Source of the DNA: Planctomycetota bacterium
GTDB lineage: Bacteria; Planctomycetota; UBA1135; GCA-002686595
NCBI GenBank assembly: GCA_012959525.1
Contig: DUDB01000010.1
Span: 4,864-38,449 of the forward strand
Direction: 5' to 3'
DNA length: 33,586 nt
Under the pieces are notes generated by a model. That model was given only the letters and a program-made list of their open reading frames with translations. It had not been told where the DNA came from and searched no databases. Each line of letters begins with the position of its first letter. The first letter of the stretch is position 1. Position numbers and translations under genes: made by a program. Shown in pieces: positions 30,876-33,586 of the stretch.

Positions 30876-32996
30876 TCAATCCTGCGCGGCAGTGAGTGCG
30901 ACCCTGACACGTAGGTCTTCACCGCTCTCGACCGTGAGCGCCACACTCTCACTCTTGATTTTCCGGCCTTCCACACGGAGCTCATGGGCCCCCGGGGCCA
31001 TGACGAGCCCATCGTCAGGGAGGTGCCCCGCGTCGTGCAGCAGGACGCCGTCGGGCGCAAACATCCGTATCCTCTCAACCTCGTCGCTTCGATTTTCCGG
31101 CTCGAAGGACACCAGCAGTCGCCCGGGCCATTCCAGATGAATCGTCCCCAAATCGATCAAACCGAGCTGATTCGGAGACGCGACTCCGAGGCTGACCTTC
31201 CCGAATCGCGGTGACTTCAAGACCACCTGTAGTGGTGGGCCGAAGACAGGACCGACCTTGAAGGTCCCATCTTCCTTTGGAGCCCCGGTCACGATACTAG
31301 CGGGAGCTCCGGGCTCTCCAATGAGCAGGCGGACATCCCCGACGGCGGCGCCAGTCGGATCCAAGACTCGCACAGCGAGCGTACAGGGAACGCCGGCCGC
31401 CTCCTCCAGCCAGAGGTCAAGCCCTTCGCCCTGCACGTCCAGGTTCGACCAGCGACCCAGGACCACCTGCCTGCCACCATCGTGAACCTGGTACGCCACC
31501 ATGCTCTCGATCGAGGGCGGGCAGTTCGCGATCTGGAAGCCGCCGTCGTCGTCGGTCGCCACGCGATCCTTGAACTGCGCGCTGGTGACCAGGAGGTGCA
31601 CACCCGTCGCTGGCCGACCGTCGTGGTACCGCAGCCGGCCGGGGGCCCCCCGCTGAGCGAGGGTCGCCATCCAACGGGACTCCTCGTTCTCCCGCAAGTG
31701 GATCGCCTCCGCAAACGTCCCGTGCGCCGGCTCGACGGCGAGCATATCGATAGGACCGGGCGGCAGATCGGCGATACGGAAGCTGCCGTCGTCGTTGGTT
31801 ACCGTCACCAGGCGCTGGTGCGCGCTCTCGCCCCAAGTGGCCGAGACTCGCGCCCACGGGACTGCCTGCCCAGCAACGTTTGAGACCACCCCGGCCACGG
31901 AAACAGCTCCCCGCAATCGAATGTGCAAGAACTCGCTTGCACCTGCGAGAGCCTCCACCCGTCCGTTCCATTCGACGGAACGACCCTCGACCGCTGGAAC
32001 CCGGACGTCCGTCATGCCGGGCCGAAGGCCAAATCCAAAGAAACGCCCCTCACTATCGGTCATCAGCTCCATCCGATCGGACTGCTCGACCGCAGTGCCG
32101 TCCTCCTCGATGGACGCCGGACGGGAATTCTGAGCGTTGAGGATAATGGTGATCCCCTCGGCAGTGCTGCCGTCGGGCGCGGTCGCGAGCCCCTCCAACG
32201 CAGCGCCGGGGCCGGTGAGAATCAGCCGGACCCGGTTCTCGGGCCCGCTCGGAACCCGGACCACCGGCGAGGGACCGAAGCCCTGGGCTCGCGCCCCTAT
32301 GCGGGACACTGGGTTCAGACTGCGGACGCGGAACAAACCGGCTCCATCGGATCGAGCGACAACCTCTCCGCCTCCATAGGCAAGAACCACTGCATCGGAG
32401 ATGGGCAGCCCGTCGGGCGTGAAAACCTGGCCACGGAAGTCCGTGAGCGGAACGAGATCCCAAACCCGATGCTCGGAAGGCCTCTCGCCCAGGACCACGT
32501 CGAGTCGATCCGAGCCAATGTTCAGTCGGTAAGCTCCTGCCGGAAGCTCCGTGAAGCGCAGGCCGCCTCGCGCGTCGCTCCTCGCCCGCCGCGGGTCGAC
32601 ACCCTCTACGAGACCGACTAACCGCGCCCAGATCAGAGCCGCTGGCTCGGCGCTCCCCAGCCACCGGAGGTCGACAGTCAGCTCGTGCGTCACGGGCAGA
32701 ACGTCCCGTGCTGCAGCGGATTCCCTATCGGGCCCGCGGCCTCCGGGGACCGAGAGTCCTGGTTCGTTGGCACCCTGTCCATCCGCCCGAATCCCCGCCC
32801 CGGGGGGCACGGTTTCCTGTCGATCCGCAACCTGCAGCCCCCCGCGTACGTTCAGGCCCGACCAGATCCACAGGCCTATCGTGGCCGCCACAATGATCCC
32901 GGCAACAGCGAGCAAAGTCTTCTTCAAGAGGAGTCCGATTCCGGGGATGACGACTTGGGCCGCGCGGACGAGCAAGCCTCCCGCTGGCTCGGTCAC
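30876..32996 (-). CDS. Membrane-anchored protein with repeated carboxypeptidase-regulatory-like domains
   Basis: A 706-residue protein from GTG 32996. Residues 27-47 form one transmembrane helix (LLAVAGIIVAATIGLWIW), leaving a large exported part. That part has several immunoglobulin-like units of the carboxypeptidase D regulatory type, marked by D-G-x-F-[RQ]-[IV] and G-x-V motifs: FRGQVFTPDGLPISDAVV, SDGAGLFRVRSL, VAGVVSNVAGQAVPWARV, NDDGSFRIADLPPGP, DDDGGFQIANCPP, KEDGTFKVGPV. No catalytic peptidase domain is present, so a structural or adhesion role is likely. The GTG start is preferred over ATG 33026 because TATACT lies exactly 6 nt before it, and the ATG would fall upstream of that -10 box. 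Confidence 0.88.
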   Translation of the reverse strand: MTEPAGGLLVRAAQVVIPGIGLLLKKTLLAVAGIIVAATIGLWIWSGLNVRGGLQVADRQETVPPGAGIRADGQGANEPGLSVPGGRGPDRESAAARDVLPVTHELTVDLRWLGSAEPAALIWARLVGLVEGVDPRRARSDARGGLRFTELPAGAYRLNIGSDRLDVVLGERPSEHRVWDLVPLTDFRGQVFTPDGLPISDAVVLAYGGGEVVARSDGAGLFRVRSLNPVSRIGARAQGFGPSPVVRVPSGPENRVRLILTGPGAALEGLATAPDGSTAEGITIILNAQNSRPASIEEDGTAVEQSDRMELMTDSEGRFFGFGLRPGMTDVRVPAVEGRSVEWNGRVEALAGASEFLHIRLRGAVSVAGVVSNVAGQAVPWARVSATWGESAHQRLVTVTNDDGSFRIADLPPGPIDMLAVEPAHGTFAEAIHLRENEESRWMATLAQRGAPGRLRYHDGRPATGVHLLVTSAQFKDRVATDDDGGFQIANCPPSIESMVAYQVHDGGRQVVLGRWSNLDVQGEGLDLWLEEAAGVPCTLAVRVLDPTGAAVGDVRLLIGEPGAPASIVTGAPKEDGTFKVGPVFGPPLQVVLKSPRFGKVSLGVASPNQLGLIDLGTIHLEWPGRLLVSFEPENRSDEVERIRMFAPDGVLLHDAGHLPDDGLVMAPGAHELRVEGRKIKSESVALTVESGEDLRVRVALTAAQD

Positions 32997-33008
32997 CCCA
33001 GCAGTATA
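32994..33008 (-). promoter_or_regulatory. Leaderless promoter, TATACT-N6-GTG (minus strand)
   Basis: On the minus strand TATACT (33008-33003) is followed by GCTGGG and then GTG 32996. It is identical in hexamer and spacing to the ECF sigma promoter at 19296. Confidence 0.55.
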
Positions 33009-33251
33009 GGGAGGCCCGCACCACACGGCTCCCCCATCTTTGCCGAGTCCTCTCTTGGAAGTGATAGCGGAGCGCCGCTTGGCTCGGCTAGGGAGGAATA
33101 GCCCCCACCAGGCAGAACAGCGCCAGCACGGCGACTACTTTGACTGCAGGCAAGGTGACCCTGCGCCGGGTGCCCTCGCCGACCTCGACCGCCGAGCTAA
33201 GCACACACCAACCTCCCAGGACTTGCTCCGTGCTTGATCAGGGCTTGCGTC

Positions 33252-33266
33252 TAGAGTCGGGGAATG
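33252..33266 (+). promoter_or_regulatory. Leaderless promoter, TAGAGT-N6-ATG
   Basis: TAGAGT (33252-33257), CGGGGA, then ATG 33264 of the truncated sulfatase. Confidence 0.5.
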
Positions 33267-33512
33267 TACGCCCATGCACTGCTCTTGCTCATCGCCGTCG
33301 CGGCACCCGCAGCCGCGCAGCTCCCAGCCGATTCGCTCCCCACCGACACCTCGCGCCGCAACGTGCTGTGGATCTACGTCGAGGACACCAATGACTGGAT
33401 GTCCGGCTACGGCGACGAGGTTGTCGAGACGCCGAACATCGACGCGCTCGCTGCGCGCGGGACACGCTTCACGCGGGCCTACATGCCAGCCGGGGTCTGC
33501 AGCCCGACGCGG
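33264..33512 (+). pseudogene. Sulfatase gene, apparently truncated just after the active-site motif
   Basis: ATG 33264 opens a signal peptide (ALLLLIAVAAPAAAQ) and a normal sulfatase start: NVLWIYVEDTNDWMSGYG with the metal-binding Asp, ETPNIDALAARGTRF, and the formylglycine motif in AGVCSPTR. Immediately after CSPTR, where families continue with S-A-[IL]-[IL]-T-G, the reading becomes VIVAPGPSTWAGHLF, which is not sulfatase-like, although the frame stays open to the window end. The sequence only 58 bp further is the 3' end of a tRNA on the other strand, so the gene has no room for its remaining about 400 residues. It is therefore a remnant, or the contig is misjoined here. The end coordinate marks the last convincing sulfatase codon. 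Confidence 0.65.
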
Positions 33513-33570
33513 GTCATCGTTGCCCCAGGCCCATCTACATGGGCGGGACACCTGTTTCATCTCCAGGTAT

Positions 33571-33586
33571 TGGTAGCGGGGGCAGG
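33571..33586 (-). tRNA. 3' end of a tRNA gene (partial, initiator-Met-like), encoded CCA
   Basis: The minus strand of the last 16 bases reads CCTGC CCCCGCT A CCA: the 3' half of a T-stem, a seven-base acceptor strand, discriminator A and encoded CCA. The acceptor strand CCCCGCT and T-stem CCTGC match initiator tRNA-Met genes as I recall them (CGCGGGG at the 5' end). The anticodon is outside the window, so identity is a guess; 16 bases is short evidence. Confidence 0.55.

Overview
GC-rich bacterial DNA, most likely from a marine Planctomycetota of the lineage with long runs of secreted enzymes (inference). The basis is: sulfatases and SASA-type carbohydrate esterases, an ECF sigma factor divergent from a Ser/Thr kinase-TPR protein, HAF-repeat and PQQ-like secreted beta-propellers, and a secreted protein ending in the Cys-rich CPCGN...GFNLSN tail I associate with planctomycetes. 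No phage, CRISPR, IS element or integrase was seen.

Layout. 1-852 (-): start of a secreted alpha/beta hydrolase, cut by the window edge. 955-1476 (+): exported DSP-like phosphatase. 1516-4837: regulatory block with a FliA-type sigma factor and a REC-EAL protein (-) and a FixJ-type response regulator (+). 4934-9264 (+): two-gene NAD-linked formate dehydrogenase operon. Its catalytic subunit is split by an in-frame TGA at 7630-7632 that is almost certainly selenocysteine, with a SECIS hairpin carrying a GGUCU loop directly downstream. 9340-13616: double-headed esterase, sulfatase-fold lipoprotein, SASA esterase. 13881-16184: two small membrane proteins and a HAF-repeat protein. 16191-19913: giant kinase-TPR-pseudohydrolase (-) and its divergent ECF sigma factor (+). 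19977-22746 (-): two secreted beta-propeller proteins. 22988-29761: canonical sulfatase, a TGA-interrupted small membrane gene (-), a SASA esterase and a SASA-sialidase fusion, together a likely set for O-acetylated, sialylated or sulfated glycans. 29997-33026: trypsin-like protease and a membrane-anchored carboxypeptidase-regulatory-like protein. 33264-end: a sulfatase that loses similarity just after its active-site motif, then the 3' end of a tRNA on the minus strand.

Two signals cross gene boundaries. First, at least six genes have the hexamer TANNNT exactly 6 nt before the start codon, the geometry of leaderless transcription; this also fixes several GTG starts. Second, several proteins are fusions or carry altered active sites: kinase plus a hydrolase with Gly for Ser, hydrolase plus SGNH esterase, SASA plus sialidase, and a sulfatase fold with Thr for Cys.

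Intergenic gaps are all under 300 bp. Those not listed (13617-13880, 14664-14840, 21219-21432, 22747-22987, 29762-29996, 32997-33251) hold no gene I can support.
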